Positions 63,886 to 64,000 of a stretch of DNA of 64,000 nucleotides are shown here, piece by piece. A program made the position numbers and the translations under genes. Each line of letters starts with the position of its first letter. The stretch's first letter is position 1. The stretch comes from Variovorax sp. ZS18.2.2 (lineage in GTDB: Bacteria > Pseudomonadota > Gammaproteobacteria > Burkholderiales > Burkholderiaceae_C): assembly GCF_024701975.1 (NCBI RefSeq), contig NZ_JANLNM010000001.1:248001-312000 (forward strand), written 5' to 3'. The notes beneath the pieces were generated by a model that was given only the letters and a program-made list of their open reading frames with translations, did no database searches and had not been told where the DNA came from.

Positions 63886-64000
63886 TTATGAACTCTTGCG
63901 CACGCGCAGGTACCACTCGCAGAGCAGGCGGACCTGCTTGGCGGTGTAGCCCTTCTCGACCATGCGCGTGACGAAGTCTTCGTGCTTCTTCTGCTCGTCG
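63886..64000 (-). CDS. prkA: PrkA serine protein kinase, C-terminal end
   Basis: Only the last 37 codons are in the window: the chain reads DEQKKHEDFVTRMVEKGY and ends CEWYLRVRKSS before TAA at 63886-63888. This matches the C-terminus of PrkA (YeaG), a serine/threonine kinase or AAA-type protein of stress response. The gene order prkA-yeaH-spoVR supports the call. The rest of the gene lies beyond the window. Confidence 0.85.
   Translation of the reverse strand, partial: DEQKKHEDFVTRMVEKGYTAKQVRLLCEWYLRVRKSS

Overview
The window is a dense, high-GC bacterial chromosome segment. The gene families and neighbourhoods point to a betaproteobacterium of the Comamonadaceae, most like Variovorax: several Bug-type solute-binding proteins, many LysR regulators, PHB depolymerase, MetY, a cobalt-type nitrile hydratase and the prkA-yeaH-spoVR set. 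This placement is inference from family content; no rRNA or tRNA gene is visible. About 70 protein genes fill the window. No gap above 300 bases lacks a gene; the largest are 32272-32525, 28964-29184 (holding a repeat), 39501-39710 and 50538-50714, and apart from the repeat I see nothing definite in them. I see no CRISPR array, insertion sequence or phage.

Layout. 1-2457: thyA-folA-APP1-type phosphatase operon, reverse strand. 2521-4213: nitrile hydratase alpha, beta and accessory genes, closed by a long palindrome. 4349-12174: FAD-linked dehydrogenase, DUF2069, YihY, DUF962/Mpo1-like, thioredoxin-like, SDR, Bug protein, alpha/beta hydrolase and metY. 12326-15954: CBS protein, then a Bug protein/adenosine deaminase-family pair divergent from a LysR regulator. 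16464-23970: a tightly packed six-gene forward operon that looks like an uncharacterised surface-phosphoglycan system (2OG hydroxylase, CISGQ-type glycosyltransferase, secreted zincin, nucleotidyltransferase-kinase fusion, second nucleotidyltransferase, alpha/alpha-barrel protein). 23946-31478: phaZ, GST, DOPA-dioxygenase-like, DUF4166, membrane-START protein, methyltransferase, DCC protein, a GbsR-type regulator with paired operators, and a radical SAM protein. 31510-40788: carbonic anhydrase, alpha/beta hydrolase, an RND tripartite efflux operon with atypical proton-relay residues, and a MarR/thioesterase divergon with two palindromic operators. 40795-43877: GNAT, gnd, AraC. 43884-47530: six-gene arsenic operon (arsR, arsI, two arsC, ACR3, arsH). 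47677-52927: hydrolase, RNase D-like exonuclease, TfoX-like, YciI-like, a VOC-gene relic, GNAT, MFS and LysR. 52974-60369: a seven-gene operon with a divergent LysR. 60406-64000: aroQ, yeaH, spoVR and the end of prkA.

The most interesting system is the 52974-59227 operon. It encodes a mononuclear-iron oxygenase subunit with no Rieske cluster, a separate stand-alone Rieske protein, a GST-like protein, a BMP-family (nucleoside-type) binding protein, and downstream S-(hydroxymethyl)glutathione dehydrogenase and S-formylglutathione hydrolase. This recalls the NdmC/NdmD/NdmE methylxanthine N7-demethylase of Pseudomonas putida, but the electron-transfer chain is split differently and formaldehyde disposal is built in. 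A second item is a 161-bp palindromic element present twice in opposite orientations (29025-29185 and 60846-61006), about 96% identical, with a compensatory base-pair change in a stem and both copies touching a stop codon.
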